A stretch of DNA of 59,544 nt from assembly GCA_937901745.1 (NCBI GenBank), contig CALGSZ010000121.1:1-59544 (forward strand), read 5' to 3'. Each line of letters starts with the position of its first letter. The stretch's first letter is position 1. This DNA is from an uncultured Chloroflexota bacterium. Lineage in GTDB: Bacteria > Chloroflexota > Chloroflexia > Thermomicrobiales > UBA6265. Below are positions 52,319 to 59,544 of this stretch, piece by piece. Position numbers and translations under genes: made by a program. The notes beneath the pieces were generated by a model. The model did no database searches, had not been told where the DNA came from, and worked only from the letters and a program-made list of their open reading frames with translations.

Positions 52319-52753
52319 ATGCATGCGGCCCGGCTTCTTCCCGTCGCGCGCCCGTCCGGTGGCCGCTCGGAGCGTGGCCAGAGCCTCGTCGAGCTGGCAA
52401 TCGGTCTGCCGATCCTCCTCTTGCTGCTGCTCGGGACGCTCGATCTCGGCCGCGTCTTCTTCGAATACATCGAGCTGCGCAACGCGGTGCGGGAAGGCGC
52501 GAGCTACGGAGCGCGCAACCCGAACGACGAGAGCGGCATCCGCGCCCGGGTGCTGCAGCACGGCGATTCGATCGCTTCCGGCACCACGGTGACGATCACC
52601 TGCGCGGGCAACTGCTCGACGGCGGGCAGCGAAGGCTCGATCACCGTGACCGGCACCCGGACCTTCAAGCCGATCGCCTCCAGCTTCCTCGCGATGTTTG
52701 GCCTTGGCTCGATTCCGATCAGTGTCAGCGCGACGGCGAAGGTGCTGTCGTGA
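52319..52753 (+). CDS. TadE-like pilin/pseudopilin protein, second copy
   Basis: A 144-residue paralogue-like protein of the upstream gene: QSLVELAIGLPILLLLLLGTLDLGRVFFEYIELRNAVREGASYG matches the same core, again with Glu at position 5, and the C-terminal part again has a Cys pair (CAGNC). The ATG at 52319 has GGAG 7 nt upstream, and the upstream gene's stop lies 5 bp before it. The frame upstream of 52319 is a shadow of the first copy. Confidence 0.84.
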   Translation: MHAARLLPVARPSGGRSERGQSLVELAIGLPILLLLLLGTLDLGRVFFEYIELRNAVREGASYGARNPNDESGIRARVLQHGDSIASGTTVTITCAGNCSTAGSEGSITVTGTRTFKPIASSFLAMFGLGSIPISVSATAKVLS

Positions 52754-52781
52754 CCATTCCAGGCTCGTGAGGGTGCCACCG

Positions 52782-53795
52782 ATGCTCACCCCAATTCCCC
52801 CAGCTGAGAACCGCGCTTCGCGGGGCCAAATCCTGATCATGTTCGCGCTGTTCGCGACGGCGATGTTCGGCGTGCTCGGTCTGGCGATCGATCTCGGCAT
52901 CGCCTTCGCCGAGCGCCGGACCATGCAGAACGCGGCCGATCTCGGCGCGATTGCCGGGGCGCGCGCCATCACCCGTCACAGCGCATCGCTTCCCCTCTCG
53001 GCGTGGCCGGATGTGCAGAAGGTGGTCAGCGAGAACCGCATGCAGAGCGTCCCGACGATCACCGAGTGCAGCTACCTCAACGACGCTGGGGCGGCTCTCG
53101 GTCCCTGCACGGCCACCGTCCCCGCCGCGGCGACGGGCGTCCGCGTCCGCGTTACTGAGTCGCATTCGACCTTCTTCATGCGCGTCGTGCCCGGCGCTCC
53201 GAATTCGGTCAGCACCTCCGCCACTGCCGCCGCGTTTGTCCAGCGGCTCCGCAATCCGGGGGGAGACGGTCCCTTCATTGTCTGCGCCTCGGCCAAGGTT
53301 CAGCACGGAAGCAACTCGTTCAAGATCTTGAACGAGGACGGCAGCGTGAATCCCGCGGCCTACGGCAAGACCTTCCAGGTTCACGGCCCGCAGATCAACA
53401 GGTGCGGACTCCACGACAGCAGTTGGAAAGGTCTGGCGGCTCAGGGGGCGAACTCGAACAAGTCAATCAACGAGTGGTGGGTCGGCGACACCGGCACCCA
53501 AGCTGGCCCGACACGGGAGAATGTCCGAGGCGTCGAAGGCTGCGCGCAGTACACTCAGCCGCCTTACAACTGCGTGATGTTCCTACCGGTCGCGCAAGAG
53601 CTGCCTGAGGGGACCAAGAAAGAGGGGAGCGATCCGATGCTCTACGTCGTCAAGATTCTCCCCTTCCGCGTGACGTCGTGCGGCGCCAACTGTCACCAGG
53701 GAGAGCTGCTCGAGAACTACATCGTCTCCGGGCCGAGCGAATCCGGCTGGTGCCGAGAGTGCGGCGACATCGCCGTGATCAAGCTCCGGCAGTAA
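52782..53795 (+). CDS. TadG-like (Flp pilus-assembly) protein with Cys-rich C-terminus
   Basis: A 337-residue protein. Residues 13-60 are the TadG/TadE-like start (RGQILIMFALFATAMFGVLGLAIDLGIAFAERRTMQNAADLGAIAGAR). The remainder is extracytoplasmic with many Cys (CSYLNDAG, CTATVP, CGLHDSS, CAQYTQPPYNC, CGANCHQ, CREC), suggesting disulphides. GAGGG stands 8 nt before the ATG at 52782. The three genes 51862-53795 are one operon, but the motor (TadA), platform (TadB/C) and secretin are not in the window. Confidence 0.82.
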   Translation: MLTPIPPAENRASRGQILIMFALFATAMFGVLGLAIDLGIAFAERRTMQNAADLGAIAGARAITRHSASLPLSAWPDVQKVVSENRMQSVPTITECSYLNDAGAALGPCTATVPAAATGVRVRVTESHSTFFMRVVPGAPNSVSTSATAAAFVQRLRNPGGDGPFIVCASAKVQHGSNSFKILNEDGSVNPAAYGKTFQVHGPQINRCGLHDSSWKGLAAQGANSNKSINEWWVGDTGTQAGPTRENVRGVEGCAQYTQPPYNCVMFLPVAQELPEGTKKEGSDPMLYVVKILPFRVTSCGANCHQGELLENYIVSGPSESGWCRECGDIAVIKLRQ

Positions 53796-53815
53796 ACGAG
53801 ATACCCGAGCTCTCG

Positions 53816-54298
53816 TCAGACGAGCCAGCCACGCTCTTCGGCGAAGGCGGCGAGCGCCCGCTCCTGTCGAGGGTTCTCCACCGCGCCGGGGCAAGCTTGC
53901 CGCACTGCCGCGAGCGCCTCTAACGGGCTCTGCCCCTCGCGGATCAGATACGCGGCCAGCACCGTTCCAGTCCGCCCCTGCCCCATCAGGCAGTGGACGG
54001 CGACTGGCCGCCCATGCGCGCGATGATCGTCAATGAACGCCAATGCCTGACGAAGCTGCCCGACGGCCGGCGGCGCCATGTCGGGGACGGGCAGGTGGAG
54101 CGCGTCGAGACCGTGCTGGACGAGGAGGTCGTCCGCGAGCGGCCACTCGGTGAGCGACAGGAGCGCTTCTACGCCCTGCTCCCGGAGATAGGCCAGATCG
54201 CGCGCGACGGCCTCCGGCGGCCCGAGTGAGCGACCGACGCGGCCCGGCAGCTCGCATCCGGCCAGCACGCCGGGAATCAACCAATAGAATCGCTTCAT
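53816..54298 (-). CDS. Dual-specificity/tyrosine protein phosphatase
   Basis: A 160-residue phosphatase of the cysteine-based family. The P-loop HCLMGQGRTG carries the nucleophile C103 and R109, and the general acid Asp is D73 in PVPDMAPP. It would dephosphorylate protein tyrosine or a small phosphate ester in the cytoplasm. I start at the ATG at 54298 (GAGAGG 7 nt upstream); a longer frame to 54340 has no signal. It converges on the TadG-like gene with a 20-bp gap. Confidence 0.86.
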   Translation of the reverse strand: MKRFYWLIPGVLAGCELPGRVGRSLGPPEAVARDLAYLREQGVEALLSLTEWPLADDLLVQHGLDALHLPVPDMAPPAVGQLRQALAFIDDHRAHGRPVAVHCLMGQGRTGTVLAAYLIREGQSPLEALAAVRQACPGAVENPRQERALAAFAEERGWLV

Positions 54299-54639
54299 CC
54301 TTAGACCTCTCCGCGATCCTGTACCGAATCGCCTCGACACTCTACCGCTTCGCGCGCGGCTGCACCTCGCCCATCTGGGGAGGATTCCACCTGCCCATTC
54401 AGGGATGCCGCGAAGGCGGCGCCTCGCTTGTTCCTCCTATCCGGACGTGCGGCGGGGCAAGCGCAACGTGATGGCCGGGCTGGCGCAAACCTACTTGGCG
54501 AGGCCCGCACTTCAGCGGACTCGCTGTCGCCCACGACAACATCAAGTGCAGCAAATGGCAAGCCAGGAAAACAACGGCGCCGCCGGGTCACCGCGATGTC
54601 GCGGCCCGGCGGCGCCGGAAGCTGCGCTATTGGACGCGC
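54299..54639. other. Intergenic region holding the M23 peptidase terminator
   Basis: About 340 bp between the phosphatase start and the end of the M23 peptidase gene. The clear element is the terminator at 54562-54616. The phosphatase promoter must lie here but I cannot name it. Confidence 0.5.
54562..54616 (-). terminator. Intrinsic terminator of the M23 peptidase gene
   Basis: Perfect 12-bp arms (ggcgccgccggg 54576-54587, complement 54605-54616), with an inner 6-bp stem in the loop (ccgcga/tcgcgg). On the minus strand the stem runs into GTTGTTTTCC. The same tail follows the aspartate attenuator at 30441-30476. Confidence 0.8.
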
Positions 54640-55998
54640 TTACGGGAGATAGGCGAGCGGATCGACGGTCGAGCCGTTCGCCTTGATGATGAAGTGGACG
54701 TGCGGTCCGGTCGACCACCCGGTGCTGCCTATCGGCCCGATGACATCACCCTGATTGACCCGCTGCCCCACGGCGACGTACGGCTGCTCCGCCATGTGGC
54801 CGTAGACGGTCGAGTAGCCGTTCTGGTGATCGATCTCGACGTAGTAGCCAAGACCGCAGTCGCACCACCCGGCGGCCACAACAACGCCGCCATCGGAAGC
54901 GATGATCGGGGTGTAGGCCGGCGCGGCGAGATCGATGCCGTTGTGGAAGTTGCAGCCAATCCGCGCGTCATACGGCTCGATCGCGAGCCCGGTGCAACCG
55001 TAGGCCTGGGTGAACGTCCAGCTGCCGCCGACGGGATAGATGAACGTGCCGGTCGGGCCAGACGGTGGCGGCGGTGGCGCGGGCGGATCGGACGCGCCGA
55101 GGAGATCACCGAGCGCGTAGCCCCGCACGTTCCCGTCGTCCACCTTGTACCAGGCATCACCGTTGTCGTCGAAGACGGCCGACCCGACGATCCGGACAAT
55201 CGACCCCGGCGAGATCACACCGAGAATCTCGGAGCCGACCCAGCCACGGCGGCGGATGTTGACGCCATCGTTGTCCAGCGGCGTGGCATAGTCGCCGATC
55301 GCGAACTTGATCTCGTCGAGCACGGGTTCGTCGTCCGGCGGCGCGGGCTCCGAGGCAACCGCCAGGTAGCCAGCGAAGACGTAGCCGGTCACGTCCCCAT
55401 CGGTGATGAGATACCAACCGTTCCCATCATCGTCGTACTCAGGCCCCTCCAGGACCTGCACGACATCGCCTTCGCCCAAGAAGCCGATCCGCTCGAAGTC
55501 CTGGCCGGCGCCAGCCCGAATGTTGAGTCCGGTGCCGTCGTCGGTCACGACGGCCACGTAGTCGCCCGCGGAGAACCAGGGGGTCTCAGCGGATCGGCTC
55601 GAGCTCCGGCTTCCGGACGAATCGGCGCTCGTCAGATAGAGACCGGCGATCCAGCCCTCCACACCGTTTACACGGACAGGCCACCAGCGAATGTCGTCCA
55701 TGACGACGGTATCGGCGACGTCGATTCGGAGCTCGACGATCGTCCCGTCCGGCAAGGCGTCGATGACCTCTCCCGCGACGCCCGGCTCGGCGCGCAGGTT
55801 CACGCCGTCCTCGCTGTGGGCGACCATCGCGGTCAGCCCGCTCAGCTGCTCGACGCTATTGACTGTGACCTCGAATTCTGCCGCTGCTTCGGGTTGCGGC
55901 CAGACGCTCATGGACATCGCGAGCGCCAGGACCAGCCCGACGGTGAAAGCGCGTGCCCGGCCCCCTCGTGCCGAGCGACGTGCGACCGCGTAGCGCAC
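54640..55998 (-). CDS. Secreted peptidoglycan endopeptidase, SH3b repeats plus M23 domain
   Basis: A 452-residue secreted protein. Signal peptide at about 15-40 (FTVGLVLALAMSMSVWPQPEAAA); three SH3b-like modules at roughly 55-125 (VNLRAEPGVAGEVIDALPDGT), 140-215 (LNIRAGAGQDFERIGFL) and 225-300 (VNIRRRGWVGSEILGV); a proline-rich linker (PPAPPPPPSGPTG); and a C-terminal M23 LytM domain with zinc ligands in CNFHNGIDLAAP and HVHFI. It should cut peptide cross-links in the wall or septum. The GTG at 55998 has AAGGGGAGA upstream and places the signal peptide correctly; an ATG at 56058 is also in frame. Confidence 0.88.
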   Translation of the reverse strand: MRYAVARRSARGGRARAFTVGLVLALAMSMSVWPQPEAAAEFEVTVNSVEQLSGLTAMVAHSEDGVNLRAEPGVAGEVIDALPDGTIVELRIDVADTVVMDDIRWWPVRVNGVEGWIAGLYLTSADSSGSRSSSRSAETPWFSAGDYVAVVTDDGTGLNIRAGAGQDFERIGFLGEGDVVQVLEGPEYDDDGNGWYLITDGDVTGYVFAGYLAVASEPAPPDDEPVLDEIKFAIGDYATPLDNDGVNIRRRGWVGSEILGVISPGSIVRIVGSAVFDDNGDAWYKVDDGNVRGYALGDLLGASDPPAPPPPPSGPTGTFIYPVGGSWTFTQAYGCTGLAIEPYDARIGCNFHNGIDLAAPAYTPIIASDGGVVVAAGWCDCGLGYYVEIDHQNGYSTVYGHMAEQPYVAVGQRVNQGDVIGPIGSTGWSTGPHVHFIIKANGSTVDPLAYLP

Positions 55999-56749
55999 TC
56001 TCCCCTTCCCTCCTGACGCTGTCTCCCCCACGGGTTCCCCATTCGCCGCCGCCAGCACCCAGCGACGAATAGGCGAGTGTCATTCAGACTTCTACGAATT
56101 CGGCCCGGCTGGCCTCGCCACCTCGCCCGCTCACCGTCACGGCAGATGCCGACCGTACGTGCCGTTCGGACGTTTGAGCAACGGCGAAGCAATCAAGGAG
56201 GCAAAGATGAAGCAGCCGTGCCTCAGCACGTAAGGCCACCTTAGCAAACAGGGATTTGTGTCGCAATATGAACGTACGCTTTGTTCGTCCTACCGTTGGG
56301 GAATGAATGTCGTATGTAATGCGCGAAAAGGTGTGCGGCAGGTCCGCCGGTCGGCGCCATCACCGCCCCATTCAACTTGACGTAACGTGGTATAGTTGGA
56401 GTGTCTCCACCGGCGCCGCCGGGTGCGCCGGCTCGCCTCTCGAGACATCCTTCCAATGAAGAATTCCCTCCCTGTCGATGAGACAGGCATAGATCCCCAG
56501 TGGGCGGTCCCGGCCGCCCCTGCTCCCCATTTGTGTTGGGACAGGAATACCGAGGATGGCTACGACCGCCGTCGAGGTTCGGCATGGATGCCCGAACTAC
56601 TCACAAACGGCCCCGGTTATGCGTTCTAGAGGATGGAACGGCGGTATCCCCCTTCCCTCCCGCCGTCTCCGACCCCCAAGGCCGAGCCGCCCGCCAGCCC
56701 CGGGCGGCTCGCTGCCATTACGCTTCGCGCATCGTTGGAGGTGGGGGGT
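55999..56749. other. Intergenic region with a gene remnant
   Basis: About 750 bp. Apart from the redoxin-like remnant at 56372-56505 I find no gene. The plus strand has an extended -10-like TGGTATAGT at 56388-56396, but no gene follows it. Confidence 0.45.
56372..56505 (-). pseudogene. Possible C-terminal remnant of a redoxin/peroxiredoxin gene
   Basis: In one minus-strand frame ending at a TGA (56372-56374) the codons read LGIYACLIDREGILHW..., then VSRGEPAHPAAPVETLQLY. ACLIDREGILHWK followed by VSRGEP and a late LLQLY-like helix resembles the end of AhpC/TSA-type redoxins (FLIDREGxxRW). The upstream catalytic Cys region is absent and there is no start signal, so this is at best a fragment. 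Confidence 0.3.
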
Positions 56750-57094
56750 CTAGAAGCTCTTCGAGCGGGACCGATTCGGATCGAATGCGTGGATTGCCGC
56801 CAATGCGCGGCGCGTGGCAACGACGTCCACCGTGCGATGAGGGTACCGGGGTCCGGAGCGGATGCGCCACGAAGCACGGCGCTCGAGATCCTGTCGCGCG
56901 AGCTCTTCTCCCGTTTCCGCGTCGACCAAGATGAGTTGCCCCGTGCCGCCCTCGCGCCGGAGCCGGCTGGCCCAGGGGTCCAGCGCCGATGGGTGCGCGG
57001 GCTCACCCTCGATTTCACCTAGCGGTCGCGTTTCATCGCCCAGCCGATGCTCGATGCGATACCGGCGACGAGTAGCCGGGGGTGACCAGTCCAT
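56750..57094 (-). CDS. Small protein of unknown function
   Basis: A 114-residue soluble protein with a protein-like core (RYRIEHRLGDETRPLGEIEG, then GQLILVDAETGEELARQDL) and no signal peptide. An excellent AGGAGG stands 7 nt before the ATG at 57094, which is the main reason to accept it. I do not recognise the family. It is a single gene, with the zinc peptidase gene about 340 bp upstream on the same strand. Confidence 0.6.
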   Translation of the reverse strand: MDWSPPATRRRYRIEHRLGDETRPLGEIEGEPAHPSALDPWASRLRREGGTGQLILVDAETGEELARQDLERRASWRIRSGPRYPHRTVDVVATRRALAAIHAFDPNRSRSKSF

Positions 57095-57434
57095 AGCCGA
57101 GCCTCCTATTGCAAACCCGCTACCACCGATCGTACGAGGCGCGAATCCTGCTCCAAAGCAGCCTTTCGTCCTCGTTTCCGGTAGACGGCCGTCGCATGGC
57201 GATAGCCCGAACGGGGCCGCACTCCTTCATTACGCACAGCATGGGATGGTAGTCCCAGTGCGTCGGATGCGCGTCCGTCATATGGAGGACATCGGCAGGC
57301 GGCCCGATCAAGAACGGGCCGCTTTCAATTGACGAACATTGGGGGGTCAGTACCTCTGCCGGTCGGCGAGGAGTCGGCCTGTTCGCGTCTTACTGGCTCT
57401 GAGAGGTGGCCGAGCGCCGGTGCTGCCTCCTTGA
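57095..57434. other. Intergenic region, no gene recognised
   Basis: About 340 bp. An 8-bp inverted repeat (gcggcccg 57299-57306, cgggccgc 57315-57322) may terminate the zinc peptidase transcript. A 63-codon frame here lacks a ribosome site and runs through that hairpin, so I do not call it. Confidence 0.45.
57299..57322 (-). terminator. Hairpin downstream of the zinc peptidase gene
   Basis: 8-bp perfect arms with an 8-nt loop, 113 bp after the stop at 57435. No T tract follows, so this is tentative. Confidence 0.35.
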
Positions 57435-58478
57435 TTAGATCGTCACGCCACACCCCTGCAGACCGGTGAGATACCCCAGCATGAAGGCCGAGAGCCGGTC
57501 GTCGCCGGAGCCATGCTCCGGATCGCCGGACAGAGCGGAGATGACGACGGCTTCGGTGATGTCGCCAACTTCCAGCGATCCTCGCGTTGCGGCGTCCTGC
57601 GCGTACACGCCCGCCAAGCAATCGGCTTGGAGCTCAGGTGAGGAGACCACCCCATCGTAGCGAGGAACGATTCCCGACCTCGCGAGCTGCTGTTGCACGT
57701 GATGCCCCCACTCGTGGGCGAGGATCGTCACCCAGGCGAAATCGCCAATGGATGTGATCGTTGGCCCTTGCCACGCGAGATCGACGTAGATCGTTTCATT
57801 GAGTGGGCAGTAGGCGGCGGGTCCACCCCAGCTCGGACCACAGATCGAGTCTATGGCGGTGACATACGTGACCACCTCAGGCTCCACGTACATGAGTCCC
57901 GCCGCGGAGAAAACTGACGCCCAGAAGGCGCCGATATCGGCGATGGCGATGTCAACCAAGCTTCCCTGGGGGAGGGGGCTGACATAGCGCGCGATTTGCT
58001 CCTCTACGAACTCTCGGCTCCGTCCGAAGAACCAGCGCCAGGTACCGTAGCGATCCTGAACCAAACGGACGACATCTTGAAGAACGTTCCGTGCGCCGCC
58101 ATCCCAGAACTCTTGCGTGAATGACACCTCGGCCGTGTAGGGATAGGTGACTCCCGTGACCGGCCAGGTCCAGGCGACGAAGCGGACGCCGGTGATAACC
58201 GCCGGCGACGCCCCACGCGGGGCGAACTCGTTTTGGTACCAACCGACGACGGCGGCGCGGGGGATGATCGCGTGAGCGTCCGGGTGAATCAGGTCGTATA
58301 AGGCATTGAACTGACCATTGGCCTCCAGGACTGAGAGGTAGTAGGCCATCTGCATGGCCTCGACTGCATCGCGGCCCTGAAGATGCGCGGCAGCCTCGGC
58401 GCGGCCCGGCGCCTGGCCGAGCAGAAGGGCTGGCAGAGCCAGCACCGCAACGATCGTCAGCAATGCCGGGGCACGCAC
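57435..58478 (-). CDS. Secreted neutral zinc metallopeptidase (YpfJ-like) with an N-terminal NTF2-like region
   Basis: A 347-residue exported protein. Signal peptide 1-30 (LLTIVAVLALPALLLGQAPGRAEA). Residues 37-165 look like an NTF2-like fold (AYYLSVLEANGQFNALYDLIHPDAHAII, then a strand ending in GTWRWFFG). Residues 175-347 are the YpfJ/neutral zinc metallopeptidase family: HEWGHH at 255-260 with the zinc ligands H255 and H259 and catalytic E256, and the distal ligand region ELQADCLAG. The family is poorly characterised. It is 31 bp downstream of the thermonuclease-like gene, probably one operon. Confidence 0.84.
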   Translation of the reverse strand: MRAPALLTIVAVLALPALLLGQAPGRAEAAAHLQGRDAVEAMQMAYYLSVLEANGQFNALYDLIHPDAHAIIPRAAVVGWYQNEFAPRGASPAVITGVRFVAWTWPVTGVTYPYTAEVSFTQEFWDGGARNVLQDVVRLVQDRYGTWRWFFGRSREFVEEQIARYVSPLPQGSLVDIAIADIGAFWASVFSAAGLMYVEPEVVTYVTAIDSICGPSWGGPAAYCPLNETIYVDLAWQGPTITSIGDFAWVTILAHEWGHHVQQQLARSGIVPRYDGVVSSPELQADCLAGVYAQDAATRGSLEVGDITEAVVISALSGDPEHGSGDDRLSAFMLGYLTGLQGCGVTI

Positions 58479-58509
58479 GGGTTCCTCCTTCCTTCCCGGC
58501 CAGCGCCAA

Positions 58510-59472
58510 TCACCGTGTCACGATCCAGTAGAAGCTCTTGCCCCCGAATCCGCAACCACTGTCGTATTTGACGCGAATCCGAGCGCTGTCTGCCCTGACT
58601 TCGAGCACGACAGAGCCACGGGCGAGATCACCTGGACCGAGATCGCCAGAGCCGAGCGGCTGCACGCTGGGATTGAGGAAGGTGTCGTCGAATTTGTAGC
58701 CCCGATCGGGATCGCTCGCGCTGAAGCAGAGTTCATTGTACGACCGATCCTTCGTCTCGTGGACATTTCGGACAATTGCCTCAATCTCCAAGAAGATATA
58801 GCCCGGTTCAGGCGAGAGGAAATCGTAGGCCTCAACGAACTGCGCACTGACGAGCGTGATCTCACGGTCGTCCTTGGTCAGCGTTGAGCCAATCGGCGCT
58901 GGATTATCGGCAGTGCCGAGCTCGGGCGGCGGCGTGAGCGCGACATGCGGTCCGCCACACGCCCCCCACAAACCGACCTGCTCCGCCTTGGCAAGCTCTT
59001 CCGCCCGCTTCAAGCGGTCGCCATACCGCGACGTGTCGTCCTTTGCCTTGAAGGAGGCGTAGCCTTCCCGGATCAAGCGCTCGTTGAGGAGATACGGCTC
59101 ACCATCATCCGGCGCAACCCAGACATAGCGGAGCAGGCGATCCTTACGGTCACGGTCTTTCGACTCCTTTTCGAGGTAGACCACCGTTTTCTTTGGGAGA
59201 AGCTGCCGGATGCGAGAGGACGCCTCAGCCGCGAAGCACTCACCGAGATCGTCATCCTTGGCCGGCTCCGGCGCGTCCGCTCCCAGGAGGTTCAGTTCCT
59301 CCGTCTTGTCGCCAATCCGGACCGTAAACTTGTCACCGTCGACGTACCCCCAGACTTGAGCCGGTTCGGCCCCCTCGGGCACGTCGGCCGGTAGGTCTTG
59401 CGCGGAGGTGGCTGGGGCGGCAACCGCCGCCCCGCCACTCAGCACCAGGAGGAATAGGAGAATGCGCAGCAT
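58510..59472 (-). CDS. Secreted thermonuclease-like (SNase) protein with C-terminal DUF4352-like domain
   Basis: A 320-residue protein with a signal peptide (LRILLFLLVLSGGAAVAAPATSAQ). Residues 40-165 are a staphylococcal nuclease-type OB fold: VDGDKFTVRIGDKTEELNLLGADAPE, CFAAEASSRIRQLLPKKTVVYLEKE (catalytic region, where Asp/Arg/Glu of active SNases are only partly matched) and LIREGYASF. Residues 185-320 resemble the DUF4352/telomeric-repeat-binding-like immunoglobulin fold (LVSAQFVEAY, YIFLEIEAIVRNV). GAGGAG lies 6 nt before the ATG. Nuclease activity is uncertain because the catalytic Arg is not obvious. Confidence 0.82.
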   Translation of the reverse strand: MLRILLFLLVLSGGAAVAAPATSAQDLPADVPEGAEPAQVWGYVDGDKFTVRIGDKTEELNLLGADAPEPAKDDDLGECFAAEASSRIRQLLPKKTVVYLEKESKDRDRKDRLLRYVWVAPDDGEPYLLNERLIREGYASFKAKDDTSRYGDRLKRAEELAKAEQVGLWGACGGPHVALTPPPELGTADNPAPIGSTLTKDDREITLVSAQFVEAYDFLSPEPGYIFLEIEAIVRNVHETKDRSYNELCFSASDPDRGYKFDDTFLNPSVQPLGSGDLGPGDLARGSVVLEVRADSARIRVKYDSGCGFGGKSFYWIVTR

Positions 59473-59493
59473 CGTTGGCTCCTCTCTGGCGCC

Positions 59494-59544
59494 TTAGCCG
59501 AGCTCGACCAGATCCGCCGCCACGAGCGGCTGCGTCACACCACC
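59494..59544 (-). CDS. C-terminal end of a gene running off the window
   Basis: The minus strand is open from the right edge to a TAA at 59494-59496, reading GGVTQPLVAADLVELG (16 residues). The gap to the thermonuclease-like gene (22 bp) fits an operon. Too little is visible to name it. Confidence 0.4.
   Translation of the reverse strand, partial: GGVTQPLVAADLVELG

Noticed and set aside
56388..56396. Extended -10-like TGGTATAGT on the plus strand
   Set aside because: No matching -35 and no gene downstream on that strand.
57120..57311. 63-codon frame between the small unknown gene and the zinc peptidase
   Set aside because: TTG start without Shine-Dalgarno, unusual His/Met/Trp-rich composition, and a hairpin overlapping its first codons.

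Overview
This 59.5 kb window is GC-rich bacterial chromosome, densely coded on both strands, with frequent GTG/TTG starts and 4-8 bp ATGA-type overlaps. Gene content (OpcA-dependent G6P dehydrogenase, fused xanthine dehydrogenase subunits, LVIVD-repeat and TadE/TadG proteins, Tat-type signal peptides, a DUF3417-type glucan phosphorylase) suggests a Chloroflexota member, perhaps class Thermomicrobia. That placement is inference from protein style, not from a marker gene. I see no rRNA, tRNA, CRISPR array, transposase or prophage.

Layout. 1-2426: a Cys-rich secreted-protein fragment and a Tat-exported LVIVD protein. 2427-8379: an iron/siderophore uptake locus: two FecCD permeases and a double ATPase on the minus strand, and a substrate-binding protein plus siderophore-interacting reductase on the plus strand. 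The two arms diverge from promoters that each carry the same palindrome at the predicted transcription start. 8389-27576: mixed metabolism: HAD phosphatase, gamma-glutamyltransferase-like enzyme, glucan phosphorylase, a ThDP enzyme, a broken Uma2 gene, an mhq-like quinone/aromatic detoxification group, a PAS/GAF histidine kinase, a threonine synthase-like protein, methyltransferases, and a biotin carboxylase fused to BCCP. 27772-30663: aspartate kinase and aspartate-semialdehyde dehydrogenase behind what looks like a complete transcription attenuator with a Lys/Thr/Met/Ile-rich leader peptide. 31162-41179: the pentose phosphate operon tkt-tal-(DUF559)-gnd-zwf-opcA-pgl-rpiA. 41405-51593: purine degradation from xanthine to ureidoglycolate (xdh, uraD, uricase, uraH, allC, allB); the xdh pair lies behind a promoter, a strongly structured non-coding stretch and a terminator. 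51862-59544: two TadE-like proteins, a TadG-like protein, a tyrosine phosphatase, an SH3/M23 peptidase, a zinc peptidase with an N-terminal NTF2-like region, and a thermonuclease-like secreted protein.

The most interesting points are regulatory: the aspartate-pathway attenuator (30441-30663), the twin CCGAC-N7-GTCGG operators of the iron locus (6251-6404), and the unassigned structured leader upstream of xdh (45235-45684). A DUF559 gene flanked by inverted palindromic repeats inside the pentose phosphate operon (37227-37787) looks like a small mobile cassette. All were read by eye; no database search or folding program was run.
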